A DNA stretch of 49,059 nucleotides from Lachnoclostridium sp. An14 (lineage in GTDB: Bacteria > Bacillota > Clostridia > Lachnospirales > Lachnospiraceae): contig NZ_NFLE01000031.1 in NCBI RefSeq assembly GCF_002160755.1, forward strand, positions 1 through 49,059. The letters are read 5' to 3'. Position numbers and translations under genes: made by a program. Below the pieces are notes generated by a model. The model saw only the letters and a program-made list of their open reading frames with translations, searched no databases and had not been told where the DNA came from. Below, piece by piece: positions 41,081-48,112 of this stretch (within the stretch, counting starts at the first letter, position 1; each line of letters starts with the position of its first letter).

Positions 41081-41149
41081 AAGGTTTCTCCTTTCATCCG
41101 CCTGTCAGTCAATGCGGCCCGAACGATTTCTTTATATCATTTGTTTCCG

Positions 41150-42562
41150 TTATACGGACAGGAAACCGGTGATGGACCAGTACGGATAAATCAACGCCAT
41201 AAGGAAAATCAGGCTGAGGATTGTACGTGCCGTGCACCATTTAATTGCTTTCTTCATATCGAAAACGTCATAGCTGAAAAGGATCAGGAACAGTGCCCAC
41301 TCATAAGGGAAACAAAGCTGCTCAACACCCCACAGGAAACTAAAGCTGACGCCCTTAAGGCTCAGTCCGAGGTTCTGGGCAATTCCAATGAACAGCGGGA
41401 CAAACGCGGCCTGCCCGGCCAGAGGAGTCATAAGCTTATCCGCGATCACGCCTGCCAGCCATGCGAAAATCAGGAGCCCAAAGTTTCCGACGTTCTCCAG
41501 AAACGGTTTCAGGAGTGAGCCAACCAGATCAGCAACGCCAACGGCATTTGACATATTTCCTATGGACATGGTTGCCGCAACGAAGAATACCATTGTGAAA
41601 TTGACCTTCTTCAGATCTTTTTCCTCAGCCACGTTAATCCCCGGCAGGAAACAGACAATCGTTGCAAGGGTAAACAGCCAGCCTGCGTCAATCCCCGAAA
41701 ACATAATGGCGATCAGGAGCACCACCAGAACGCCCATAAACTTGATTTCCTTTGGCTTTAACGGACCAAGCTCCTTTTGTTTTTGAACGAAATATTCCTT
41801 TCCATCAATTTCTATGTCCTGCTTGAACATGAAAAGCGTCATAGCTATGAGTACGATCGTCCAGATCAGCATGACTGGGAAGTTGCTGATGAAATATTCC
41901 ATCCAAGTAACGGAACTGCCCTGTTCCTGCAGATAGGAATTTACCAGCTGTAGGTTTTCGCTCGCGGACAGAAACAGCCATGCAGGTGCAATCGCCGCTG
42001 TAAATCCGGCAAACATGATGCCTGCGCCGGTATTGCTGTTTTTCTGAATCTTCAGAGCATTATAAATTCCATAGCAGAGCACACAGTAAAGCGCTACACG
42101 TCCGGTCATATTGGGAACCATAAGTGCCACGATGATGCCGGACAGCACAATGCCAATACAAATTCCCTTATAGGAGCAGCCGGATTTTACGATGAAGAAA
42201 TAAGCGATACGTTCCATCAGACCACTACTTTCGAAAATCGCCGAAAGAGTCAGGCCTCCCAGTGACATCCATACCACAGACCCGGTCCAGGGCCCTAGTA
42301 TCACACTTGACGGAGCAACATTCCAGAGAATACCTAACATTGTCAGCAAAAGTCCCGCAACATATCCCGGCATCAGGTTCATGGCCCAGGTCAGAATGGC
42401 CCAGATCGTGATTGTGAAGAATTTTCTCATCTCCAGAGAAACCGCTGCTGTCTGAGGAATCCCAAAATAAATCAGAACCGGAACACCGATTGCGATCAAC
42501 CACTGGATCAGTAATTTCGTATTGCCTCCCAGAGATGCCGCTGCTGTTTCTTGTTTACCCAT
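41150..42562 (-). CDS. DASS/SLC13-type anion transporter
   Basis: A 470-residue membrane protein with about eleven to twelve hydrophobic segments. It fits the divalent anion:sodium symporter family (CitT/SLC13), with MVPNMTGRVALYCVL in the first half, where SNT-type motifs bind the carboxylate, and MSIGNMSNAVGVADLV plus ADKLMTPLAGQAAFVPLFIG in the second. Substrates of the family are dicarboxylates, tricarboxylates and sulfate. In this operon the substrate is likely an anionic organic compound, possibly a sulfate ester or its acid product; this is inference. ATG at 42562 follows AGGAGGTTAATGT. It lies between the sulfotransferase and the TIM-barrel genes. Confidence 0.88.
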   Translation of the reverse strand: MGKQETAAASLGGNTKLLIQWLIAIGVPVLIYFGIPQTAAVSLEMRKFFTITIWAILTWAMNLMPGYVAGLLLTMLGILWNVAPSSVILGPWTGSVVWMSLGGLTLSAIFESSGLMERIAYFFIVKSGCSYKGICIGIVLSGIIVALMVPNMTGRVALYCVLCYGIYNALKIQKNSNTGAGIMFAGFTAAIAPAWLFLSASENLQLVNSYLQEQGSSVTWMEYFISNFPVMLIWTIVLIAMTLFMFKQDIEIDGKEYFVQKQKELGPLKPKEIKFMGVLVVLLIAIMFSGIDAGWLFTLATIVCFLPGINVAEEKDLKKVNFTMVFFVAATMSIGNMSNAVGVADLVGSLLKPFLENVGNFGLLIFAWLAGVIADKLMTPLAGQAAFVPLFIGIAQNLGLSLKGVSFSFLWGVEQLCFPYEWALFLILFSYDVFDMKKAIKWCTARTILSLIFLMALIYPYWSITGFLSV

Positions 42563-42584
42563 ACATTAACCTCCTCTTTTTTCA

Positions 42585-42621
42585 AAGGGACTGTCCTGCA
42601 AACCAGGCATGACAGCCCCTT
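42585..42621 (-). promoter_or_regulatory. Intercistronic hairpin between the TIM-barrel and transporter genes
   Basis: AAGGGACTGTC (42585-42595) pairs with GACAGCCCCTT (42611-42621) with one G-T pair, extended by CCTG/CAGG. There is no T run on the minus strand. It may protect the upstream message or lower transporter expression relative to the enzymes. Confidence 0.5.
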
Positions 42622-42645
42622 CAAAATGTATATTCATTGCAATGC

Positions 42646-43476
42646 TTATTTCGTGATTGCCTTGAATGCCTGTGTCTGCGCAGTCATACCCCTCTCAGAT
42701 GCCAGACGCTCGATGGAGGACGCTCCGAAGAAACCGTCGATCTCAGGCACATTTTGGATAACATAAGCGGCATCCTCCGGATCCGCAATTGGGCCACCAT
42801 GGCAGATAACCAGGATGTCCGGACGTACCTCGCGCCCCGCTTTGATGATTTCGCGAATCTTGACACAACAGTCATCCAGCGTCAGGGCCGTCTCCGCACC
42901 AATACTTCCCTTGGTAGTCAGTCCCATATGGGCAACCAGAATATCCGCGCCGGCTTCCGCCATTGCTTTCGCCTGTTTCGGGTCAAATACATACGGACAG
43001 GTCAACATATCCAACTTGTGTGCTTCGCGGATCATATCCACTTCAAGGTCATAGCCCATACCGGTCTCCTCAAGGTTTGCGCGGAATACGCCGTCAATCA
43101 GGCCTACCGTCGGGAAGTTCTGTACGCCATTGAACCCCTGATCCTTTAACTGTTTCAGGAACAGATCCATAATACGGAACGGATCCGTGCCGCATACGCC
43201 CGCGAGTACCGGCGTGTTCTTCACAATCGGAAGAACTTCCTGTCCCATTTCCTGAACAATTTTGTTGGCATCGCCGTAAGAAAGGATTCCTGACAGAGAA
43301 CCGCGGCCAGCCATACGGAACCGTCCGGAGTTGTATATGATGAGCATATCCGCGCCGCCTTTTTCACTGCACTTCGCGGTAATTCCGGTTCCGGCGCCTA
43401 CGCCTACCAGGATCTTTCCGTTTTTAATTTCGCTGCGGAATTTCTCCATGATCTCACTTCTTGTCATTCTGTTCAT
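42646..43476 (-). CDS. Phosphoenolpyruvate hydrolase family TIM-barrel protein (Tm-1 C-terminal half)
   Basis: A 276-residue stand-alone member of the PEP_hydrolase/IGPS-like TIM-barrel family, which corresponds to the C-terminal domain of the plant Tm-1 protein. Motifs: [57 protein letters not shown] and [16 protein letters not shown], with His226 in the CHGGP loop. The reaction is not established for most members. The start ATG at 43476 follows AAAGGAGGATTTAATA. The Tm-1-like partner gene lies 72 bp upstream, and the regulator at 37658 contains a second copy of this domain. The pair likely forms one complex or pathway step. Confidence 0.87.
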   Translation of the reverse strand: MNRMTRSEIMEKFRSEIKNGKILVGVGAGTGITAKCSEKGGADMLIIYNSGRFRMAGRGSLSGILSYGDANKIVQEMGQEVLPIVKNTPVLAGVCGTDPFRIMDLFLKQLKDQGFNGVQNFPTVGLIDGVFRANLEETGMGYDLEVDMIREAHKLDMLTCPYVFDPKQAKAMAEAGADILVAHMGLTTKGSIGAETALTLDDCCVKIREIIKAGREVRPDILVICHGGPIADPEDAAYVIQNVPEIDGFFGASSIERLASERGMTAQTQAFKAITK

Positions 43477-43548
43477 TATTAAATCCTCCTTTATCTATTT
43501 CCTTCAGCGCATCCCGGCAATTTTCCCGGAAACACCGAAAATTCCTTT

Positions 43549-44772
43549 TTATCCGCGCCCTTCCATCAGATCAATCAAAAGCGCGGCTGCATACTCGGCG
43601 AAAGCCGGAGCATTGATATTGCAGTCCAGTTCTTCAATTTTAACCTTAGACGGATCCACATTCTTTTTCAGCGTTTCAAACAATACGGCGTCTTCGCTCG
43701 GTCCATAAAAGGGTTTCCCTTCCATGTCGATCTCCGAAACGCCCTTCAGAGGCAGAAGCAGCACGGTTTTTCCGGAAACCATATTCAGCTTTTCTGCCAG
43801 TCTTTCACCGATTTCCCTGCATTCCTCCTCCGTAGTCCGCATCAATGTTACATCCGGATTGTGCCGGTACAGGTTTCTTCCTGAAAACTGTTTCGGAACC
43901 GTATCATAGGGACCGAAGTTTACCATATCCATAGCGCCTACAGAGACAACCTGCGGTACGCCTGCCAGGGCAGCAGCCTCGTTTCTGTGCGGACCAGCCG
44001 CCAGGTTCCCTCCCACGACCTCATCGCACCATTCCGTCGTCGTCAGATCCAGGACGCCCTTGAAGAAACCTGCTTTTATTAACGCCTCCATGGTTTTCCC
44101 GCCGTTTCCCGTAGCATGGAATACCAATACCTCGTAACCCCGTTCTTCCAAATAGCTCTGCGCACGGGATACGCACGGCGTCGTCACGCCGAACATGGTT
44201 GCCGCCACCAGCGGTTTCGTATCGGTTTCCTCCGCTCCAAGGGTTTCCTTCAAGCCGACCATGCCAGCCATTGCCAGCACTGCATTTTTATAGATTATAT
44301 TGGAAAGCCCGTTGATTCCCGATACATCAACAATCGACGGCATCATGATGATATCGCTTGTTCCCACATACTGAGAAACATTGCCACCGGCCATCGTGGA
44401 CACCATTAATTTCGGAACTCCTAACGGTAATTCCCGCATGGCAGGAGTGACCAGCGCAGTTCCGCCCGATCCGCCGAAGGACAGGACACCGTCAAATTTC
44501 CCTTCTTTGTACAGTTTCGGCAGCAGCGCCTTCATTCCCTCAGAAAGAGCTTTTGTCGCAAGCGCGCGGTCTTTCTTTTCCACCAACTGCTTTAAGTCAT
44601 ATCCGGCAGCTTTCGCTACATCCTCATTGGAAACATCCGGCTCAAATGTCGGCTCAAACACGCCGGTATGGATGACCAGCGCTTTCATTCCCAGTTTCTC
44701 AATCTGATCTTTCACATAACGGAACTCTTTCCCTTTTGTATCCAGAGTCCCAGGTAATGCAATCACCTTCAT
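43549..44772 (-). CDS. Tm-1-like ATP-binding domain protein (UPF0261)
   Basis: A 407-residue protein of the UPF0261/Tm-1-like family, the counterpart of the N-terminal domain of tomato Tm-1. It starts MKVIALPGTLDTKGKEFRYV, typical of the family, with VLSFGGSGGTALVTPAMREL, a GVTTPCVSRAQSYLEERGYE stretch and VLVFHATGNGGKTMEALI in the ATP-binding fold. It is not known what bacterial members do. In plants the fused protein inhibits tobamovirus replication, a secondary role. ATG at 44772 has GGAAGG 8 bp upstream; the alternative GTG at 44781 does not. It is first in the operon. No clear promoter was found in the AT-rich 5' region. Confidence 0.9.
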   Translation of the reverse strand: MKVIALPGTLDTKGKEFRYVKDQIEKLGMKALVIHTGVFEPTFEPDVSNEDVAKAAGYDLKQLVEKKDRALATKALSEGMKALLPKLYKEGKFDGVLSFGGSGGTALVTPAMRELPLGVPKLMVSTMAGGNVSQYVGTSDIIMMPSIVDVSGINGLSNIIYKNAVLAMAGMVGLKETLGAEETDTKPLVAATMFGVTTPCVSRAQSYLEERGYEVLVFHATGNGGKTMEALIKAGFFKGVLDLTTTEWCDEVVGGNLAAGPHRNEAAALAGVPQVVSVGAMDMVNFGPYDTVPKQFSGRNLYRHNPDVTLMRTTEEECREIGERLAEKLNMVSGKTVLLLPLKGVSEIDMEGKPFYGPSEDAVLFETLKKNVDPSKVKIEELDCNINAPAFAEYAAALLIDLMEGRG

Positions 44773-44806
44773 ATTACACACCTTCCTTTTTCAGATTTTG
44801 TTCCAG

Positions 44807-44995
44807 TTACATAGTTTTCCTCACCATCTGAATGATGCGTGGTTTCTTCTGCAGGTCCTGAAACCATGTCCTTTCTGTTCCGTTCTTCCATAAAATCCGC
44901 GTCGGACGGCCGGTCACCTCGTACTCTGCATCCAGACGCTTTCTGGCGCCATCTTCATTTTCTATCTTAAGAACGGCTACATAGTCCTGTTTCCA
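44807..44995 (-). pseudogene. Truncated gene fragment upstream of the Tm-1-like gene
   Basis: A 62-codon open stretch, closed by stop codons at both ends and with no ATG, encodes a segment (VLKIENEDGARKRLDAEYE ... RIIQMVRKTM) with normal-looking amino-acid content. It ends 35 bp before the Tm-1-like start. It resembles the C-terminal end of a lost gene. I do not recognise its family. It may mark a breakpoint from the rearrangement that placed this cluster between pyrE and pyrD. Confidence 0.35.
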
Positions 44996-45180
44996 TCTTT
45001 ATTTTATCCGGGATTTTAATGTTTTAAAATGTGATAAAATTATGGTATGATGTGTTTAAATTATGATTCGACCAGATCGGGATTATTTATTCATGTGTTT
45101 TTATTAGATATGACAACAGTCTGGTATATGAGGGTACTGGGGCTGGCGGTTGACACCGATTTTTGCCCCTTTCTATGCAG
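44996..45180. other. AT-rich intergenic region before the accessory operon
   Basis: The stretch at 45010-45120 is much richer in A and T than its surroundings and probably holds the promoter of the Tm-1-like operon on the minus strand. I could not pick a clear -35/-10 pair. An open frame at 45047-45271 on the plus strand has no ribosome site and crosses the terminator hairpin. Confidence 0.4.
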
Positions 45181-45245
45181 AAAAGAGACAATTCCGGAGA
45201 ATTCAGGCCTTTTAAGCTTAAACTCTCTGTGGAATTGTCTCTTTC
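45181..45245 (-). terminator. Terminator of the pyrF-pyrK-pyrD operon
   Basis: A perfect 14-bp stem AAAGAGACAATTCC/GGAATTGTCTCTTT (45182-45195 and 45231-45244) closes a 35-base loop. Because of the symmetrical A and T ends it could work on both strands. It lies about 90 bp after the pyrD stop codon. Confidence 0.7.
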
Positions 45246-45334
45246 TTCTTAATCTTCTCTATTTTATTTAGAGCACAAAACCCCTTATTTGGATTTTGTG
45301 GAGGGCTCCGCCGCAGGGCACATCATCCATTCCT

Positions 45335-46237
45335 CTATTTTACCGCGCCGATCAGCTCTTTCACATCCTCCACGCCGTACCGCTCCATGTAGGCCTCAAT
45401 GCCGTCCACGATCTCTGTGGTGGCGTAGGGGTTGAAAAAGTTCGCCGTTCCCACGGAGACGGCCGTGGCCCCTGCCAGCAGGAATTCGATGGCGTCCTCC
45501 GCCGTGGAAATGCCGCCCATGCCGATGATGGGAAGGCGGACGGCGTTCGCGGCCTGGTAGACCATGCGCACCGCCACCGGTTTCACCGCCGGGCCGGAAA
45601 ATCCGCCGGTTTTATTGGCCAGGGCAAAGGTGCGGCGGTGAATGTCGATCTTCATGCCTGTCAGGGTGTTGATCAGGGACAGGGCGTCGGCGCCGCCGGC
45701 CTCCGCCGCCTTCGCCATCACGGTGATGTCCGTCACGTTGGGGCTCAGTTTCATGATCACCGGCTGTTTGGCGTGGCGTTTCACCTCTCTGGTGATGGCC
45801 TCCACCGCCTTCGGGTCCTGGCCGAAGGCGATGCCGCCCTCTTTCACGTTGGGGCAGGAAATATTGATTTCCAGAAGGTCTGCGGCTGTATCGCCCAGCC
45901 GCTCCACCACCTCCACGTAGTCCTCCGTGGTCTTTCCGCAGACGTTTACAATGATCTTTGTGTCATACTGTTTCAAAAACGGGATGTCCCGCTCCACAAA
46001 CACGTCGATGCCGGGGTTCTGGAGGCCGATGGCGTTTAACATCCCGCCGTACACCTCCGCGATCCTGGGGGTGGGGTTGCCGGGCCAGGGCACATTGGCC
46101 ACGCCCTTGGTCACCACCGCGCCCAGACGGTTTAAATCCACCATTTCCCCGTACTCCGCTCCGGAGCCAAAGGTGCCGGAGGCGGTCATCACCGGGTTTT
46201 TCAGCTCCACACCGGCTATGGTCACTCTCGTATCCAT
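45335..46237 (-). CDS. pyrD: Dihydroorotate dehydrogenase B, catalytic subunit
   Basis: A 300-residue class 1B dihydroorotate dehydrogenase, oxidising dihydroorotate to orotate with electrons passed to NAD through PyrK. It begins MDTRVTIAGVELKNPVMTAS, with NISCPNVKEGG containing the catalytic cysteine, KLSPNVTDITVMAKAAEAGG and GMGGISTAEDAIEFLLAGAT for FMN phosphate binding. The ATG overlaps the pyrK stop codon (TGATG), so the two subunits are made in step. A terminator follows. Confidence 0.97.
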   Translation of the reverse strand: MDTRVTIAGVELKNPVMTASGTFGSGAEYGEMVDLNRLGAVVTKGVANVPWPGNPTPRIAEVYGGMLNAIGLQNPGIDVFVERDIPFLKQYDTKIIVNVCGKTTEDYVEVVERLGDTAADLLEINISCPNVKEGGIAFGQDPKAVEAITREVKRHAKQPVIMKLSPNVTDITVMAKAAEAGGADALSLINTLTGMKIDIHRRTFALANKTGGFSGPAVKPVAVRMVYQAANAVRLPIIGMGGISTAEDAIEFLLAGATAVSVGTANFFNPYATTEIVDGIEAYMERYGVEDVKELIGAVK

Positions 46238-47004
46238 CAGATCTCCACCTCCTCAGCCGCAAACACGGGACCGTCCTTGCAGATTCTCTTGTTGTGCACG
46301 TTGGAGTGGTGGTCCACCTCCTTGGACTGGCACACACAGGCCAGGCAGGCGCCGATGCCGCAGGCCATCCGCTCCTCCAGGGAAATGTAGCACTCTATGC
46401 CGTTCTCCGCCGCGTAGGCCTTGATGGCCCGGAGCATGGGGGTGGGGCCGCAGGCGTAAATGACCGCGCCCTCCACGCCGTTTGCCCGGATGGCGTCCAG
46501 CACGTTTCCCTTCGTGCCGGCGCTGCCGTCCTCCGTGGCCACGGATACCGGCCCGAAGGCCTCAAATTCATCCTTTAAAAACAGCTGGCTGTCCCGGTAT
46601 CCCAGCACCGCCGTCCGCTCACAATCCAGAGCCTTCATCAGCCCCAGCATGGGCGGGATGCCGATGCCGCCGCCGATGAGGATGGCCTTTTTCTCTTTTA
46701 AGGGAAATCCGTTTCCCAGAGGTCCCATCACCTGGACCTTCTCCCCGGCCTCATAGCGGGAAAATTCCTCCGTGCCGGCCCCCGCTACCCGGTATACCAG
46801 GCGCAGCTCGCCTTTCTCTTTGTCGATGCCGCAGAGGCTGATGGGCCTCGGCAGGAGTCTGGAGCTGTCCTTGGTGTAGACAGACACAAACTGGCCGGCC
46901 TTCGCCTGTCTGGCGATCTCCGGGGCGGAGAGCACCATGCTGTACACGCCGTCCGCCAGCATTTCCTGGCTTTTTACTACTGCTTCGATCTTTACCTGTG
47001 CCAT
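46237..47004 (-). CDS. pyrK: Dihydroorotate dehydrogenase B, electron transfer subunit
   Basis: A 255-residue FAD and [2Fe-2S] protein that takes electrons from PyrD to NAD. It has RPISLCGIDKEKGELRLVYR and GPLGNGFPL for FAD, GGGIGIPPMLGLMKAL for NAD, and the cysteine cluster CGIGACLACVC with a later RICKDGPVF for the iron-sulfur centre. I chose ATG at 47004, with AGGAGG six bases upstream; the GTG at 47022 overlaps the end of pyrF and is less likely. It lies between pyrF and pyrD. Confidence 0.97.
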   Translation of the reverse strand: MAQVKIEAVVKSQEMLADGVYSMVLSAPEIARQAKAGQFVSVYTKDSSRLLPRPISLCGIDKEKGELRLVYRVAGAGTEEFSRYEAGEKVQVMGPLGNGFPLKEKKAILIGGGIGIPPMLGLMKALDCERTAVLGYRDSQLFLKDEFEAFGPVSVATEDGSAGTKGNVLDAIRANGVEGAVIYACGPTPMLRAIKAYAAENGIECYISLEERMACGIGACLACVCQSKEVDHHSNVHNKRICKDGPVFAAEEVEI

Positions 47005-47018
47005 CTTCCGCCTCCTGA

Positions 47019-47936
47019 TCACAGTACCCGGTTGATGTCGGCTACCATGTCCACTACGGCCTGTCTGGACGCCTCGCCGAAGTGCTCCGCTCCGAACTTG
47101 TCGTAGGGGGCCTTCTTGTAAGCGGCGATAATGCCTCTGGAGGAGTTTACAATAGCTCCTAAGCCGTCCTCGTTAAAGCAGTGCTTTAAGTCCTCTGCCG
47201 TGCCGCCCTGAGCGCCGTAGCCCGGTACCAGGAAGTAGGTGTTGGGCATAAGCTTTCTTAAAATTTTGCTCATCTCCGGGTAGGTAGCTCCCACTACGGC
47301 GCCTACGTTGCTGTAGGTTCCGTCCATGCAGCCTTCGCCCCACTCCACAACCTTCTCCGCCACCAGCTCATAGACGGGGCGGCCGTTTACCAGCTGATCC
47401 TGGAACTCGCCGCTGGAGGGATTGGAGGTCTTTACCAGCACGAAAATGCCCTTGTCCTCCTGCTTGCAGACGTCCACGAAGGGCTTTACGCCGTCCGTTC
47501 CCAGATAGGGGTTCACCGTCACCATGTCGGTGTGGAATCCGGACAGGGTCTTTGTGCCTACCTGAACCGTTCCCAGGTGGGCGGTGGCGTAGGCGGCGGA
47601 GGTGGAACCGATGTCCCCTCTCTTGGCGTCTCCGATGACGATCAAGCCTTTCTCCTGGCAGTAGTCCACCGTTTTCTGGTAGACCTTCAGGCCTTCAATT
47701 CCAAACTGCTCGTACATGGCGATCTGGGGCTTTACCGCCGGGATCAGATCCCAGGTGTGGTCCACGATCTCCTTGTTGAACTGCCAGATGGCCTCGGCAG
47801 CTCCCTCCAGGGTCTCCCCGTACTCCTCAAATGCTTTCTTTACCACGTGCTCCGGGATGTAGCTCAGCATGGGATCCAGGCCCACGCACACCGGCGCCTT
47901 CGTCTCCTGGATCTTCTTTATCAGACGGTTGATCAT
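47019..47936 (-). CDS. pyrF: Orotidine 5'-phosphate decarboxylase, type 2
   Basis: A 305-residue OMP decarboxylase of the longer type 2 form, catalysing the last step to UMP. It contains VCVGLDPMLSYIP at the N-terminus and the catalytic GDAKRGDIGSTSAAYA stretch, then the PGYGAQGGTAEDL phosphate-binding loop. ATG at 47936 follows AAAGAGGAGGACGCC. It heads the pyrF-pyrK-pyrD operon. The leader contains a GCCGCC/GGCGGC stem-loop (47975-47993) of unknown role. Confidence 0.97.
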   Translation of the reverse strand: MINRLIKKIQETKAPVCVGLDPMLSYIPEHVVKKAFEEYGETLEGAAEAIWQFNKEIVDHTWDLIPAVKPQIAMYEQFGIEGLKVYQKTVDYCQEKGLIVIGDAKRGDIGSTSAAYATAHLGTVQVGTKTLSGFHTDMVTVNPYLGTDGVKPFVDVCKQEDKGIFVLVKTSNPSSGEFQDQLVNGRPVYELVAEKVVEWGEGCMDGTYSNVGAVVGATYPEMSKILRKLMPNTYFLVPGYGAQGGTAEDLKHCFNEDGLGAIVNSSRGIIAAYKKAPYDKFGAEHFGEASRQAVVDMVADINRVL

Positions 47937-48010
47937 GGCGTCCTCCTCTTTTCTCTCATGATTTTCGTTTCCGGGCCGCCTCCTTCTGGCGGCTCCATTT
48001 TATCCTTTCT

Positions 48011-48039
48011 ATATTACCATATCCTTTTCGGGCTTTCAA
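48011..48039 (-). promoter_or_regulatory. Promoter of the pyrF-pyrK-pyrD operon
   Basis: On the minus strand TTGAAA (48034-48039) and TAATAT (48011-48016) are 17 bp apart, with ATGG before the -10 (extended -10). The transposase gene ends only 73 bp upstream of the -35 element. Confidence 0.7.
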
Positions 48040-48054
48040 GACAAAACGTACCAC

Positions 48055-48077
48055 AAAACACGACAAACGCATGAATG
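48055..48077 (-). repeat. Second copy of the 23-bp sequence at 100-122
   Basis: It reads the same as the first copy on the minus strand with one change (A for G at position six). It stands between the pyrF promoter and the end of the transposase gene, so it may be part of the IS end or of the pyrF upstream region. Confidence 0.5.
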
Positions 48078-48112
48078 TGTTCTTCAACTAAACCCCGTTT
48101 TCATCCCCAATT

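Noticed and set aside
45047-45271. 74-codon plus-strand frame near the pyr terminator
   Set aside because: Crosses the 14-bp terminator stem, lacks a ribosome site and has no recognisable product.
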